Source: Cryobacterium melibiosiphilum
GTDB lineage: Bacteria > Actinomycetota > Actinomycetes > Actinomycetales > Microbacteriaceae
NCBI RefSeq assembly: GCF_003602235.1
Contig: NZ_QZVS01000076.1
Span: forward strand, 1 to 64,000
DNA length: 64,000 bases
Reading direction: 5' to 3'
In this document: piece by piece, positions 24,955 to 33,642 of the stretch
Position numbering within the stretch: position 1 is the first letter of the stretch
How the letters are laid out: each line of letters starts with the position of its first letter
Notes under the pieces: generated by a model
What the model was told of the DNA's origin: nothing
Database searches by the model: none
What the model saw: only the letters and a program-made list of their open reading frames with translations
Translations under genes and position numbers: made by a program

Positions 24955-26136
24955 ATGGCCGGATCCACAATTCTCGACCTGCTGCTCGTCCTGCTCCTGA
25001 TCGCGGCCCTCATCAATGGCTTTCGCAGCGGCCTGTTCCGCAGTGTGTTCGGCATTCTCGGACTGATCGCCGGTGGCATCGCGGCCTACTTCGTCGTTCC
25101 CCTCGTGGGGTCGTGGGTGCCCGAACCCGAATGGCGCACCCCGGCATCCATTGCCGCCGCCCTGCTGCTCATCTTCATCGGACTGTCCATCGGCGGGGCG
25201 ATCGGCTCGGCCCTGCGCCGCGGCGTGGCCCGTATCAAACTCGGGCCCGTCGACCGGGTTCTCGGCGGCGTCTTTTCCGCCGCCGCCGCCGCACTCGTCG
25301 CGTCGATGGTCGCCATGAGCGTGGGCTCGCTCGGCGTTCCGTTCCTCTCCCCCGCCATTGCCTCGTCGACGGTGATCGGCGGAATCGACCGTCTGACCCC
25401 CGACCCGGTCAAGACCTTCATCGCCCAGCTGCGCTCGGCCGCGGTCAACCAGGGGCTGCCCCGGGTCGTGGATGCCTTCACCGGACCCGCCCCCGAAATT
25501 CCTGTCTTCGACACCGACAACCCGGCCCTGGCCCTCGCCGAGCAGTCCGTGGTGCGTATCACCGGAACGGCCTATTCCTGTGGCCAGAGCCAGTCCGGCA
25601 CCGGCTTCGTGGTGTCCGAGGACCGCATCGTCACCAACGCCCACGTCGTGGCCGGTGTCACCTCCCCCGTCATCGAGTCCCCCTCGGGCGAATCGCTGCA
25701 GGGCGAGATCGTCTACTTCGACTCGGTCGACGACCTCGCCGTCATCGCTGTGGAGGGCTTCTCGGCCGCGCCCCTCGAGCTGACCGAGAACCTCGCACCC
25801 GGCAGCCTCGCCGTCGCCGACGGCTATCCCTTCGGCGGCCCCTTCGTCTCCGACCCCGCCGAGGTGCTCTCGGTCGGTTCCCTCAGCGTCGCCGACATCT
25901 ACGGCCAGGACCCCACCCCGCGCCAGGTGTATACCCTGGCGAGCGACGTGCAGCAGGGTGAATCGGGCGGCCCTCTGCTCAACGATGCCGGCCAGGTCGC
26001 CGGAGTCATCTTCGCCAAGTCCACCGACACCGCCAACGTGGGCTACGCCCTCGCCATGGAAGAGGTCGCCCCGGTGGCGAACGGCGCCGCAGCCCTGAGC
26101 GCTCCCGTCTCCTCCGGCACCTGCGTGCGCGGCTAA
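24955..26136 (+). CDS. marP: MarP-family periplasmic serine protease
   Basis: 393 residues. Four membrane helices (about 5-25, 32-52, 63-84, 102-125) of the CvpA-like type anchor a chymotrypsin-like domain. The triad is His230 (TNAHVV), Asp260 (VDDLAV) and Ser337 (QGESGGP). Cys209 and Cys390 match the pair that forms the regulatory disulfide in the mycobacterial acid-resistance protease MarP. Trypsin-like cleavage of cell-wall enzymes under acid stress is known for that relative and inferred here. No clear ribosome site was seen at ATG 24955. It is divergent from iolC. Confidence 0.9.
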   Translation: MAGSTILDLLLVLLLIAALINGFRSGLFRSVFGILGLIAGGIAAYFVVPLVGSWVPEPEWRTPASIAAALLLIFIGLSIGGAIGSALRRGVARIKLGPVDRVLGGVFSAAAAALVASMVAMSVGSLGVPFLSPAIASSTVIGGIDRLTPDPVKTFIAQLRSAAVNQGLPRVVDAFTGPAPEIPVFDTDNPALALAEQSVVRITGTAYSCGQSQSGTGFVVSEDRIVTNAHVVAGVTSPVIESPSGESLQGEIVYFDSVDDLAVIAVEGFSAAPLELTENLAPGSLAVADGYPFGGPFVSDPAEVLSVGSLSVADIYGQDPTPRQVYTLASDVQQGESGGPLLNDAGQVAGVIFAKSTDTANVGYALAMEEVAPVANGAAALSAPVSSGTCVRG

Positions 26137-26187
26137 CTTTTTCGAGCGGATGCCGCGCACCCCGCGGCACAGCGGTTGGTGCGACCG

Positions 26188-26270
26188 GGCTGGATCAGAC
26201 CGGCGGCGCAGCTACCGCGCATCGCGGCACGGCTGGACCAGCGCGGCGGCGCAACTACCGCGCATCGCGA
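26188..26270 (+). repeat. Two 40-base direct repeats
   Basis: GGCTGGA(T/C)CAG and GGCGGCGCA(G/A)CTACCGCGCATCGCG recur in the same order with a 43-base period. They differ at a few positions only. Confidence 0.75.
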
Positions 26271-26312
26271 CCGTCTCGCCGATGCAGGGTCCGGTGCGGC
26301 CAGCTGCGCGGT

Positions 26313-26360
26313 AGTAACGCCGCTGCGCTATGGGCGCGCCTACCGCGCAGCGGCGTTACT
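26313..26360. repeat. Perfect 16-base inverted repeat with 16-base spacer
   Basis: AGTAACGCCGCTGCGC (26313-26328) and its exact complement (26345-26360) flank a GC-rich spacer. No T tract follows on either strand, so it is not a simple terminator. It could be a recombination or protein-binding site or a structured RNA. Confidence 0.7.
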
Positions 26361-26414
26361 CCCGCGCGGCTCTGAACAGCCCGACAGAATCGCCACCAAC
26401 GCGGTCTGTCCGCA

Positions 26415-26509
26415 GTTGCGCTGTACCTGCGCCGTTGCGCTGCACCTCCGACGTTGCGCTGCACCTCCGCCGTTGCGCTGTACCTGCGCCTGTGCGCTGT
26501 ACCCACGCG
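26415..26509 (+). repeat. Five tandem 19-base repeats
   Basis: Units follow GTTGCGCTGTACCTGCGCC with Y variation (TGTACC/TGCACC, TGCGCC/TCCGAC). They form a run without spacers. Confidence 0.8.
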
Positions 26510-26578
26510 GCTGCGGCGAACTCGCGCCGAGACTCGCGCGGGACCAGCGGCGGGCAGAACACACCCAGCACGCACGGA

Positions 26579-26610
26579 GAAGGGCACCCGCCATCTGGCG
26601 GATGCCCTTC
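26579..26610 (-). terminator. Hairpin after the first ammonium transporter
   Basis: The outer stem GAAGGGCA/TGCCCTTC and inner stem CCGCC/GGCGG, interrupted by one unpaired base, lie 20 bases past the amtB stop on the minus strand. The T tract is weak. Confidence 0.65.
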
Positions 26611-26629
26611 GTGGTCTTGCTACAGCGCG

Positions 26630-27853
26630 TTAGACGCGGTCGAGGGCGTAGCCCTCTTCGCCGTGCACGAAGGTGTCGATGCCGGCAACTTCGTCTTCGT
26701 TCTTGACGCGGAAGCCGATGGTCTTCTCGATCGCCATGCCGAGCAGGTAGGCGACGATGAAGGAGTAGATGAGCACTCCGAAGGCCGCGATGGCCTGCAC
26801 GGCGAGCTGGCCGAGGTCGCCGCCGCCGGTGAAGAGGCCGGTGCCGGTGGCGAAGAAGCCGAGGTACAGGGTGCCGAGCACGCCACCGACGAGGTGGATG
26901 CCGACGACGTCGAGCGAGTCGTCGAAGCCGAGCTTGAACTTGAGCTCGATGGCCATGGCGCAGACGGCGCCGGCGACGATTCCGAGAACGAGGGCCCAGC
27001 CGGGCGTCAGGTTGGCGCAGGCCGGGGTGATGGCGACGAGGCCGGCGACGGCACCGGAGGCGGCACCGATCGAGGTGGCCTTGCCGTCCTTGAACTTCTC
27101 GACGATCATCCAGCCGATGATGGCGGCCGCGGTCGCGCCGAGGGTGTTGATGACGATGAGGCCGACGTTGGCGAGGCCGTTGATCCACTCGGCGCCGGCG
27201 TTGAAGCCGAACCAGCCGAACCAGAGGATGGCGGCACCGATGAGCACGAGGGGAACGTTGTGCGGCTTGGTGATGCCCTTCTGGAAGCCGACGCGCTTTC
27301 CGAGCACCAGTGCCAGTGCGAGAGCGGCGGCTCCGGCGTTGATGTGCACCGCGGTACCGCCGGCGTAGTCGATGACGCCCGGGAGGCCGAGGGTCTCGCC
27401 GAGGTTGAGGATCCAGCCGCCGCCCCACACCCAGGCCGCGACCGGGAAGTAGACGAGCGTCGCCCAGACACCGGCGAAGATCATCCAGGAACCGAACTTC
27501 GCGCGATCCGCGACGGCTCCACTGATCAGGGCGACGGTGATGATGGCGAAGGTGGCGCCGTAGGCGGCACCGATCAGGTCGGTGTTAGCCGTCTCGCCGG
27601 ATGCCAGGGTACCCAGGCCGAAGTCGCCAAACGGGTTGCCTGCGAACTGGCCGGCGGACTCGACGGCGCTCATGTTGAAGCCGTAGAGGATCCAGAGCAC
27701 GCTGATGAGGCCGAGTGCGCCGAAGCTCATCATCATCATGCTGATGACGCTCTTCGCCTTGACGAGTCCGCCGTAGAAGAAGGCGACACCCGGTGTCATG
27801 AACAACACCAGTGCGGTGGCTGTCAGCCCCCATGCGATGCTTCCGGTATCCAT
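26630..27853 (-). CDS. amtB: AmtB-type ammonium transporter 1
   Basis: 407 residues with 11 predicted membrane helices. It starts inside helix 1 (LTATALVLFMTPGVAFFYGGLVKAKSVISMMMMSFG). The Amt signature region DYAGGTAVHINAGAAALALAL and the histidine of GIHLVGGVLG, which line the pore, are intact. It imports ammonium when nitrogen is scarce. A canonical GlnR site lies 112 bases upstream. AGGAC precedes ATG 27853. No glnK or glnD gene is attached, unlike many amt operons. Confidence 0.93.
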   Translation of the reverse strand: MDTGSIAWGLTATALVLFMTPGVAFFYGGLVKAKSVISMMMMSFGALGLISVLWILYGFNMSAVESAGQFAGNPFGDFGLGTLASGETANTDLIGAAYGATFAIITVALISGAVADRAKFGSWMIFAGVWATLVYFPVAAWVWGGGWILNLGETLGLPGVIDYAGGTAVHINAGAAALALALVLGKRVGFQKGITKPHNVPLVLIGAAILWFGWFGFNAGAEWINGLANVGLIVINTLGATAAAIIGWMIVEKFKDGKATSIGAASGAVAGLVAITPACANLTPGWALVLGIVAGAVCAMAIELKFKLGFDDSLDVVGIHLVGGVLGTLYLGFFATGTGLFTGGGDLGQLAVQAIAAFGVLIYSFIVAYLLGMAIEKTIGFRVKNEDEVAGIDTFVHGEEGYALDRV

Positions 27854-27878
27854 TGATTGTCCTCACGCTCGTATGCAC

Positions 27879-27938
27879 TGTGTGCGGTGCCTGTGTGTGC
27901 CATGCCTGTCTGTGCCATGCCCGTGTACTCCGGGCCTG
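27879..27938 (-). repeat. Four 15-base repeats in the amtB leader
   Basis: Four 15-base units related to TGTGTGCCATGCCTG (plus strand) lie between the GlnR site and the amtB start, so they would be transcribed in the 5' leader. Confidence 0.75.
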
Positions 27939-27964
27939 TGTGAGCACCAGTATTGTGCGAGGAC

Positions 27965-28002
27965 GTTTCGGCAAGTGCACCGCAGTGTTTCCTGCGTGTT
28001 AC
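27965..28002 (-). promoter_or_regulatory. GlnR-binding site upstream of amtB 1
   Basis: On the minus strand the site reads GTAAC-N6-GAAAC-N6-GTGCA-N6-GAAAC. This is the canonical actinobacterial GlnR layout (gTnAc-n6-GaAAc twice, 22-base period) with three of the four half-sites perfect or near perfect. It ends 112 bases before the amtB start, which suits activation under nitrogen limitation. Confidence 0.85.
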
Positions 28003-28091
28003 GGATTTTTCAGGGGTAGAGAACCGCCCGATCAGGATCACAATCGACCCACGACATCCGCACACAACCGGTACGCAACCCGTGCAGAATG

Positions 28092-29414
28092 CTAGTCGGA
28101 GACGAGCGTGTAACCCTCTTCACCGTGCACAACGGTGTCCACACCGGCGATTTCGTCTTCATTGCGCACCCGGAAGCCCATCGTCTTCTCGATCACCCAG
28201 CCGATGGCATAGGCCAGCACGAAGGAATAGATCATCACGGCGAAAGCACCGATAGCCTGCGCGCCGAGCTGGTTGAACCGACCGCTGTCGATGAGTCCGA
28301 TTCCGGTGCCGAAGATACCGATGTAGAGGGTTCCGATCAGCCCGCCGACGAGGTGGATGCCGACGACGTCGAGCGAATCGTCGAAGCCGAGCCGGAACTT
28401 CAGGTTCACGGCGAGGGCGCAGACCGCGCCGGTGAGGATGCCCAAAACGATCGCCCAGCCGGGGGTCAGGATGTTGCAGGCCGGGGTGATCGCGACGAGC
28501 CCCGCGACGGCTCCCGATGCCGCACCGATCGAGGTGGGCTTGCCGTCTCGAATGCGCTCGATGATCAGCCAGCCCAGAATGCCGGCGGCCGGCGCCGCGA
28601 GGGTGTTCACCCAGGCGATAGCGGATGTCGTGGTCACGGCGGCCGCGGATCCGGCGTTGAATCCGAACCAGCCGAACCACAGCAGCGCGGCGCCGAGCAG
28701 GGTCAACGGCACGTTGTGCGGCTTCGACAACCCTTTCTTGAATCCGACCCGCTTGCCGAGCACGAGGGCCAGCGCGAGGCCGGCCGCCCCCGCGTTGATG
28801 TGCACCGCTGTGCCGCCGGCGAAGTCATTCACCCCGAGCAGGTAGACGCTCCAGCCACCATCGGTCATGGCGCCGTCGCTGCCGACGGTGAAGTTGAAGA
28901 CCCAGCTGGCGACCGGAAAGTAGACCAGGGTGGCCCAAACGCCGGCGAAGACCAGCCACGGCCCGAACTTGGCCCGGTCGGCGATCGCCCCGGAGATCAG
29001 TGCGACGGTGATGATCGCAAAGGTGGCCTGGAACCCCGCGAAGGCGAGGGCATTGGTGTTGGCGACGTCGGAGGTGGCCATGAAGCCGGAGCCGTCGATG
29101 CCGAGAAAATTGACCAGCCCGAGGTTGTGGAACGGGTTCAGCAACACGTGGGGAATGAGCCAGTCGTCACCCGATCCGAAGGACAGAGAATACCCGTACA
29201 GCACCCACAACACGCCGATCAGCCCCATGGCCCCGAAGCTCATCATCATCATGCTGATGACGCTCTTGGCCTTGACCATTCCGCCGTAGAAGAAGGCGAC
29301 CCCGGGTGTCATCACGAGCACGAGTGCGGCAGCGATCATCAGCCACAGCGAGCTGAGATTCGTGTTCACATCGGTGATCGCGTCAGCCGAAATTACCTCT
29401 TGAAATGTGCCCAT
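28092..29414 (-). CDS. AmtB-type ammonium transporter 2
   Basis: 440 residues. It has the same core as its neighbour (LVMTPGVAFFYGGMVKAKSVISMMMMSFG, DFAGGTAVHINAG, GIHLVGGLIG) but carries an extra N-terminal stretch and two longer outer loops (SGDDWLIPHVLLNPFHN and FTVGSDGAMTDGGW). The two genes are tandem paralogues on the same strand, 238 bases apart, each with its own control region. The longer loops suggest a different affinity or partner, which is inference. Confidence 0.9.
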   Translation of the reverse strand: MGTFQEVISADAITDVNTNLSSLWLMIAAALVLVMTPGVAFFYGGMVKAKSVISMMMMSFGAMGLIGVLWVLYGYSLSFGSGDDWLIPHVLLNPFHNLGLVNFLGIDGSGFMATSDVANTNALAFAGFQATFAIITVALISGAIADRAKFGPWLVFAGVWATLVYFPVASWVFNFTVGSDGAMTDGGWSVYLLGVNDFAGGTAVHINAGAAGLALALVLGKRVGFKKGLSKPHNVPLTLLGAALLWFGWFGFNAGSAAAVTTTSAIAWVNTLAAPAAGILGWLIIERIRDGKPTSIGAASGAVAGLVAITPACNILTPGWAIVLGILTGAVCALAVNLKFRLGFDDSLDVVGIHLVGGLIGTLYIGIFGTGIGLIDSGRFNQLGAQAIGAFAVMIYSFVLAYAIGWVIEKTMGFRVRNEDEIAGVDTVVHGEEGYTLVSD

Positions 29415-29476
29415 GACCAGCCACCCTTCCGAGACCGCACCGGCCGCTCGCAGACGCGAACGGCTCGAATGCGCCC

Positions 29477-29512
29477 AGCTTTCCCCCGGCAGGTTTCTGC
29501 CGGGGGAAAGCT
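29477..29512. terminator. Perfect 16-pair hairpin between zapE and amtB 2
   Basis: AGCTTTCCCCCGGCAG pairs with its full complement around a GTTT loop. It lies 62 bases past the zapE stop and could end that transcript, although no T tract follows on the minus strand. If amtB 2 starts further upstream, the hairpin sits in its leader. Confidence 0.6.
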
Positions 29513-29514
29513 GT

Positions 29515-29530
29515 GTTAAGGCTGTGTTAC
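29515..29530 (-). promoter_or_regulatory. Possible single GlnR box upstream of amtB 2
   Basis: On the minus strand GTAAC-N6-TTAAC resembles one GlnR a/b pair, at the same distance (about 100 bases) from the start as the clear site before amtB 1. The second half is degenerate and no second pair is evident. Confidence 0.35.
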
Positions 29531-29573
29531 GAGTGTCTGAAAGTCGGTTTCAGTGCTGGCACAAACGCGAGCC

Positions 29574-30638
29574 TCACTCGGCGTGCGGCGGCAGCTCTCC
29601 GGTCGTGAGGGCGACGATGCGCGACAGGGACCTCAGATATTTCTTGCGGTAGCCGCCGGCGAGCATCTCGGTGTCGAAGACCTCGCTGAGGGGGCGACCG
29701 CTGGCAATGATGGGGATCTCCGCGTCGTAGACGCGGTCGATGAAGGCCACCAGGCGCAGGGCATCCGTCTGATCGGTCAGCAGGAACACGTTGCTGAGGG
29801 CGATGACGCTCACCCCGTTGATCACCTTGACGTACTTCGACGGATGCACCGTGGCCAGGTGGGTCATGAGGGCGCCAAAATCGTCTCGGGTGACGGCGGA
29901 ACCGCGCTGTTCCAAGGCGGAGACCATGTGGTCGAGGGTTTCGGGGTCCACGGCTACGGCGTGGCCCTCGGCCTTGCGACGTCGGTAATCGAGGCCGTCG
30001 ATGCGGAGGGTCTCGAAGTTGTCGGACATGGCGCGAATCTCGCGCAGGAAGTCCTGGGCGGCGAATCGGCCCTCGCCGAGGGAGTTCGGGGGCGTGTTGG
30101 AGGTGGCCGCGACGCGGGTTCCGGTCTTGACCAGTTCACCGAGCAACCGGGTCATGACCATGGTGTCCCCCGGATCGTCGAGCTCGAACTCGTCGATGCA
30201 GATGAGCTTCGCGCTGCGCAGCTGGGTGATGGTCTCCTGGTAGCCGAGCGCCCCGACGAGGGCGGTGTACTCGATGAACGTTCCGAAGTACTTCGGACCC
30301 GGCGAAGAGTGCCAAAGAGCGGCGAGCAGGTGGGTCTTGCCCACGCCGAAGCCACCGTCGAGGTAGATGCCGGGAAGCTCGGCCTTCACCTTGCGGCTGC
30401 GGGAGAAGAACCCGCCGGTGCGCTGGCCCTGGCCGGCGCCGGCGAAAGCCTGAAGCTTTTCGACCGCGCCCATCTGCGAGGGGTAGGCCAGGTCGGGGCG
30501 GTAGGACTCGAAGGAGGCGTGCTCGAACTGCGGCGGTGGAACGAGCTCGGCCACGATCTCGGCGCCCGTGATGGTGGGCGAACGTTCGGTGAGCCTCGGA
30601 ACCTGGCGCTTGGCCTTCTGCGCGGCAGCTGCAGTCAT
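29574..30638 (-). CDS. zapE: ZapE/AFG1-like ATPase
   Basis: 354 residues from ATG 30638. Walker A is [15 protein letters not shown] (about 93-107), Walker B is [14 protein letters not shown] (about 142-155), and a sensor-type [10 protein letters not shown] follows. The AFG1-like family includes the cell-division ATPase ZapE of proteobacteria; the actinobacterial role is less clear. It is divergent from the rhodanese gene, and upstream in-frame ATG codons lack family sequence. It sits alone in its transcript. Confidence 0.85.
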   Translation of the reverse strand: MTAAAAQKAKRQVPRLTERSPTITGAEIVAELVPPPQFEHASFESYRPDLAYPSQMGAVEKLQAFAGAGQGQRTGGFFSRSRKVKAELPGIYLDGGFGVGKTHLLAALWHSSPGPKYFGTFIEYTALVGALGYQETITQLRSAKLICIDEFELDDPGDTMVMTRLLGELVKTGTRVAATSNTPPNSLGEGRFAAQDFLREIRAMSDNFETLRIDGLDYRRRKAEGHAVAVDPETLDHMVSALEQRGSAVTRDDFGALMTHLATVHPSKYVKVINGVSVIALSNVFLLTDQTDALRLVAFIDRVYDAEIPIIASGRPLSEVFDTEMLAGGYRKKYLRSLSRIVALTTGELPPHAE

Positions 30639-30850
30639 TGAAACAACCCGTCTTTTGTGTGTGCGAATTCTCGGCTTCTGTGTCGAACGGTGACCACGCA
30701 GACGGCGACCACCAGCCATTCCGCGTAGCCTTAAGGAATGTCAGGTGTCCAAGCCTAATCCGCTGGCAGCCGGCCCCGCACCGGCCATCCGCGCCGTGCG
30801 GCACCATCTGGCACCGCACCACCTGGCTCCGTCCCAACCTGGAGGTTATC

Positions 30851-31774
30851 TTGACCATCGAACTCGATCCGGCAACCAAATTCACCGCCTATGCGCACCC
30901 CGAGCGTCTGGTCTCGACCGAGTGGCTCCAGGCCCACCTCGGCACCGCAGGCCTCGTCGTCGTCGAATCCGATGAAGACGTGCTCCTGTACGAAACCGGC
31001 CACATTCCCGGCTCGGTCAAGATCGACTGGCACACCGACCTCAACGATCCGGTCAGCCGCGACTTCGTCGGCAGCGCCGCCTTCGCCGCCGTGCTCGGCT
31101 CCAAGGGCATCGCCCGCGACACGACCGTGGTCATCTACGGCGACAAGACCAACTGGTGGGCGGCCTACGCGCTCTGGGTCTTCACCCTGTTCGGTCACAC
31201 CGACGTGCGCCTGCTCGACGGCGGCCGCGACAAGTGGATCGCCGAGGGCCGCGCCGTGACGACGGATGCGACGGTCGTCACCCCCGCCGTGTACCCCGAA
31301 GTGGAGCGCAACGATGAGCCGATTCGCGCGTTCAAGGACGACGTGCTCGCACACTTCGGCAACCCCCTGATCGACGTGCGCTCGCCCGAGGAGTACACCG
31401 GCGCCCGCACCACGATGCCCGCCTACCCCGAAGAAGGCGCCCTGCGCGGCGGCCACATTCCCTCCGCCGCGTCCGTGCCGTGGGCCCGTGCAGCCGCGCC
31501 CGATGCCTCGTTCAAGACCCGCGACGAACTCGACGCCATCTACAAGGGCGAGGCCGGCCTCACCGAGGGCGACAGCGTCATCGCCTACTGCCGGATCGGC
31601 GAGCGCTCGAGCCACACCTGGTTCGTGCTGACCCACCTCCTCGGCTTCGAGGGCGTGCGCAACTACGACGGCTCCTGGACCGAGTGGGGCAACGCCGTGC
31701 GTGTCCCGATCGTACTCGGCGCCGATGCCGGAATCGCCCCCGCACCGGTCGGTGCCGGCGTGCTCGCCCGATAA
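30851..31774 (+). CDS. Thiosulfate sulfurtransferase (two-domain rhodanese)
   Basis: 307 residues. The start is TTG 30851, with GGAGG starting ten bases upstream; no ATG or GTG is nearby in frame, so this is a clear rare start. The N-terminal rhodanese domain has an inactive loop (YGDKTNWW, Asp98 in place of Cys). The C-terminal domain carries the active Cys247 in [10 protein letters not shown], the CRxGxR loop. It moves sulfane sulfur, for example from thiosulfate to cyanide or a protein acceptor. The sufE gene follows 13 bases later. Confidence 0.92.
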   Translation: MTIELDPATKFTAYAHPERLVSTEWLQAHLGTAGLVVVESDEDVLLYETGHIPGSVKIDWHTDLNDPVSRDFVGSAAFAAVLGSKGIARDTTVVIYGDKTNWWAAYALWVFTLFGHTDVRLLDGGRDKWIAEGRAVTTDATVVTPAVYPEVERNDEPIRAFKDDVLAHFGNPLIDVRSPEEYTGARTTMPAYPEEGALRGGHIPSAASVPWARAAAPDASFKTRDELDAIYKGEAGLTEGDSVIAYCRIGERSSHTWFVLTHLLGFEGVRNYDGSWTEWGNAVRVPIVLGADAGIAPAPVGAGVLAR

Positions 31775-31787
31775 CCGGAACAGCCTC

Positions 31788-32228
31788 ATGACCACGGAAG
31801 TACTGCCCACCCAGCTCGCCGCGATTCGGGATGATTTTCTCGCCCTCGAAGAGCGGGATCGCCTCATGCTGCTGCTCGAGTTCTCGAACGAGCTGCCCGA
31901 ACTGCCCGAACGCTACCGGGATCACACCGATCTCTTCGAGCGGGTCGAAGAGTGCCAGACCCCCGTCTACATCTTCGTCGAGGTGGAGGAAGACCGCTCC
32001 GTGCATATCTTCGCCACGGCCCCGCGGGAATCCCCGACGACCCGGGGCTTCGTGTCGATCATCGCGCAGGGCCTGGACGGCCTGACGGTCGAGCAGGCGC
32101 TCGACGTGCCCGACGACTTTCCCGACTCGATCGGACTGCGACGGGCGGTCTCGCCGCTGCGGCTGCGCGGCATGTCCGCGATGCTCGCCCGCACCAAGCG
32201 CCAGTTGCGCGAGCGCGCCCCGCACTAG
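31788..32228 (+). CDS. sufE: SufE-family sulfur acceptor
   Basis: 146 residues from ATG 31788. The conserved cysteine is Cys56 in RVEECQTPVYIFVE, which accepts persulfide sulfur in SufE. The C-terminal GLRRAVSPLRLRGMSAMLARTKRQLRE block is also typical. Its place 13 bases behind a rhodanese suggests that the two hand sulfur from one to the other; a cysteine desulfurase is not in this window. It ends two bases from the converging hydrolase gene. Confidence 0.9.
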   Translation: MTTEVLPTQLAAIRDDFLALEERDRLMLLLEFSNELPELPERYRDHTDLFERVEECQTPVYIFVEVEEDRSVHIFATAPRESPTTRGFVSIIAQGLDGLTVEQALDVPDDFPDSIGLRRAVSPLRLRGMSAMLARTKRQLRERAPH

Positions 32229-32230
32229 CG

Positions 32231-33577
32231 TCAGGCTTGCTGAACGTCGCCACCCGTGCCCGGTGACATCGACCCGTCGGTGGCGCTGGGCACGGCTGAT
32301 CCCGGTGTCACCACTGCGGCCGGCAGCGGATGGGGGGTGGCGAGCCAGTCCCGGATCGCGCCGGTCCAGCCGTCGGGATCGTAGTTGAAGAGCTTCGTGT
32401 GCCTCGCAACCGTGAACGGAACGAACGTGACGATGTCGGGGCGACGAAGGGCCAGCTTGCGCGAGCCGGTGACGGGCACGAATCCGTCGTCATCACTGTG
32501 CAGCAGCAGGATCGGCAGCAGGAGTTCGTCGGCGCGAGCCACAAAGTCCAGCCGCATGAAGTCGATCGGCGCCGCCTGGCCGGTGAACAGGCCGCCCCAT
32601 TTTCGCCCCATCACGTGCATCGCCCCGCGGGCAATGGCCACCGGAAGTCGATTCAGGGTGCTCTGGTGCGCGACGACGTCGGCCCAGTCGATGACCGGGG
32701 AGTCGAGCACGAGTCCACGGATGCGGTCGCGATGCCGAGTGCGGGTGGCCGTCTGCAGCACGATCGCACCGCCCATCGACCACCCCATCAGCACCACCTC
32801 ACTCGCACCAAGACGCAGCGCGAACTCGATGGCCGACTCCACGTCGAGCCATTCCGTATCGCCCAGCCCATAGCGACCGTCGCCGCTTTTCGGCGCCTCT
32901 CCGTCGTTTCGGTAGGAGATGAGCAGGGACGTGAAGTCCGCCTCGCGAAAGACCGGAACGGCTCGCAGTCCCTCTTCGCGGGTCACGCCCCGCCCGTGTA
33001 CCTGGATCACCCAGCACGAGCCGGATGCCCCGGTCCCGGACGCGGCGGGCACGAGCCAGGCGGGTGCGTCCCCCGCACTCGTCGGAATCAGCACGTTCTC
33101 GTAGGAGAGACCCAGGTCTGCGGGAGTTCGATAGAGCCATCCGCTCAGGCGGCCGGTGCGGGCCGTGGCCAGATTGCCGTGATAAACGCCCAGCAGAGTG
33201 CGGGTCACCGACCCGGGGGCGACCCCGAGCACGTCGCCGAGGCGGGCGTGCCCCGCATTGGCGTCGAAGAACAGGCTGTACTCGCCTGGCAGGACGGAGT
33301 CCGGCGTAGCCTGCAGCGAGACGCTGCCGATGTCCTGGTCGACGTCGAGCACCCGAGTGTCGTCGGCGCGTCTGCGGGGCGGAGTGACAATCGTGCGGGC
33401 CATGATCGCCGTCAACACGGTCGCAGTCGCCATGACCACGACGCCCACCGCCGCGAGCACGATGCCGGCGACCGCGACGGCAGCGAGGCCGGTCGCGCCC
33501 GCCTGGACAGACTCCCTCGCCTGCTCTCTCGCCTGCCCGCCGGCCTGCGCTACTCCACTTTGCTGAACATTAGCCAC
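32231..33577 (-). CDS. Membrane-anchored alpha/beta hydrolase
   Basis: 448 residues from GTG 33577 with GGAGG six bases upstream. A transmembrane helix at about 30-60 (GLAAVAVAGIVLAAVGVVVMATATVLTAIM, a long alanine/valine run) anchors a C-terminal alpha/beta hydrolase: oxyanion region HGRGVTREEG, nucleophile elbow GWSMGG with Ser at about 280, and an acid/His pair in HSDDDGFVP and TVARHTKLFN. This resembles YqkD/BAAT-type esterases. The substrate is unknown. Its 3' end nearly touches sufE, and no terminator fits between. Confidence 0.8.
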   Translation of the reverse strand: MANVQQSGVAQAGGQAREQARESVQAGATGLAAVAVAGIVLAAVGVVVMATATVLTAIMARTIVTPPRRRADDTRVLDVDQDIGSVSLQATPDSVLPGEYSLFFDANAGHARLGDVLGVAPGSVTRTLLGVYHGNLATARTGRLSGWLYRTPADLGLSYENVLIPTSAGDAPAWLVPAASGTGASGSCWVIQVHGRGVTREEGLRAVPVFREADFTSLLISYRNDGEAPKSGDGRYGLGDTEWLDVESAIEFALRLGASEVVLMGWSMGGAIVLQTATRTRHRDRIRGLVLDSPVIDWADVVAHQSTLNRLPVAIARGAMHVMGRKWGGLFTGQAAPIDFMRLDFVARADELLLPILLLHSDDDGFVPVTGSRKLALRRPDIVTFVPFTVARHTKLFNYDPDGWTGAIRDWLATPHPLPAAVVTPGSAVPSATDGSMSPGTGGDVQQA

Positions 33578-33642
33578 ACGTAACCTCCGCCCTCGACGGC
33601 GTGCCTCACGGCAGGGCTCAAAAAAAACTCTAGTCTGCAGAC

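Larger units (their letters stand above)
26137..26629. other. Repeat-rich non-coding stretch between marP and amtB
   Basis: These 493 bases hold no credible gene; the open frames here are arginine- and alanine-rich shadows. In order they contain a small hairpin (about 26152-26170), two 40-base direct repeats (26188-26227 and 26231-26270), a 16+16-base inverted repeat (26313-26360), five tandem 19-base units (26415-26509) and the amtB terminator (26579-26610). Confidence 0.75.

Noticed and set aside
26255..26587. Small minus-strand gene with RRRYSATAEVQRN-type repeats
   Set aside because: The repetitive peptide is only the translation of the 19-base tandem DNA repeat. There is no ribosome site and no conserved composition.
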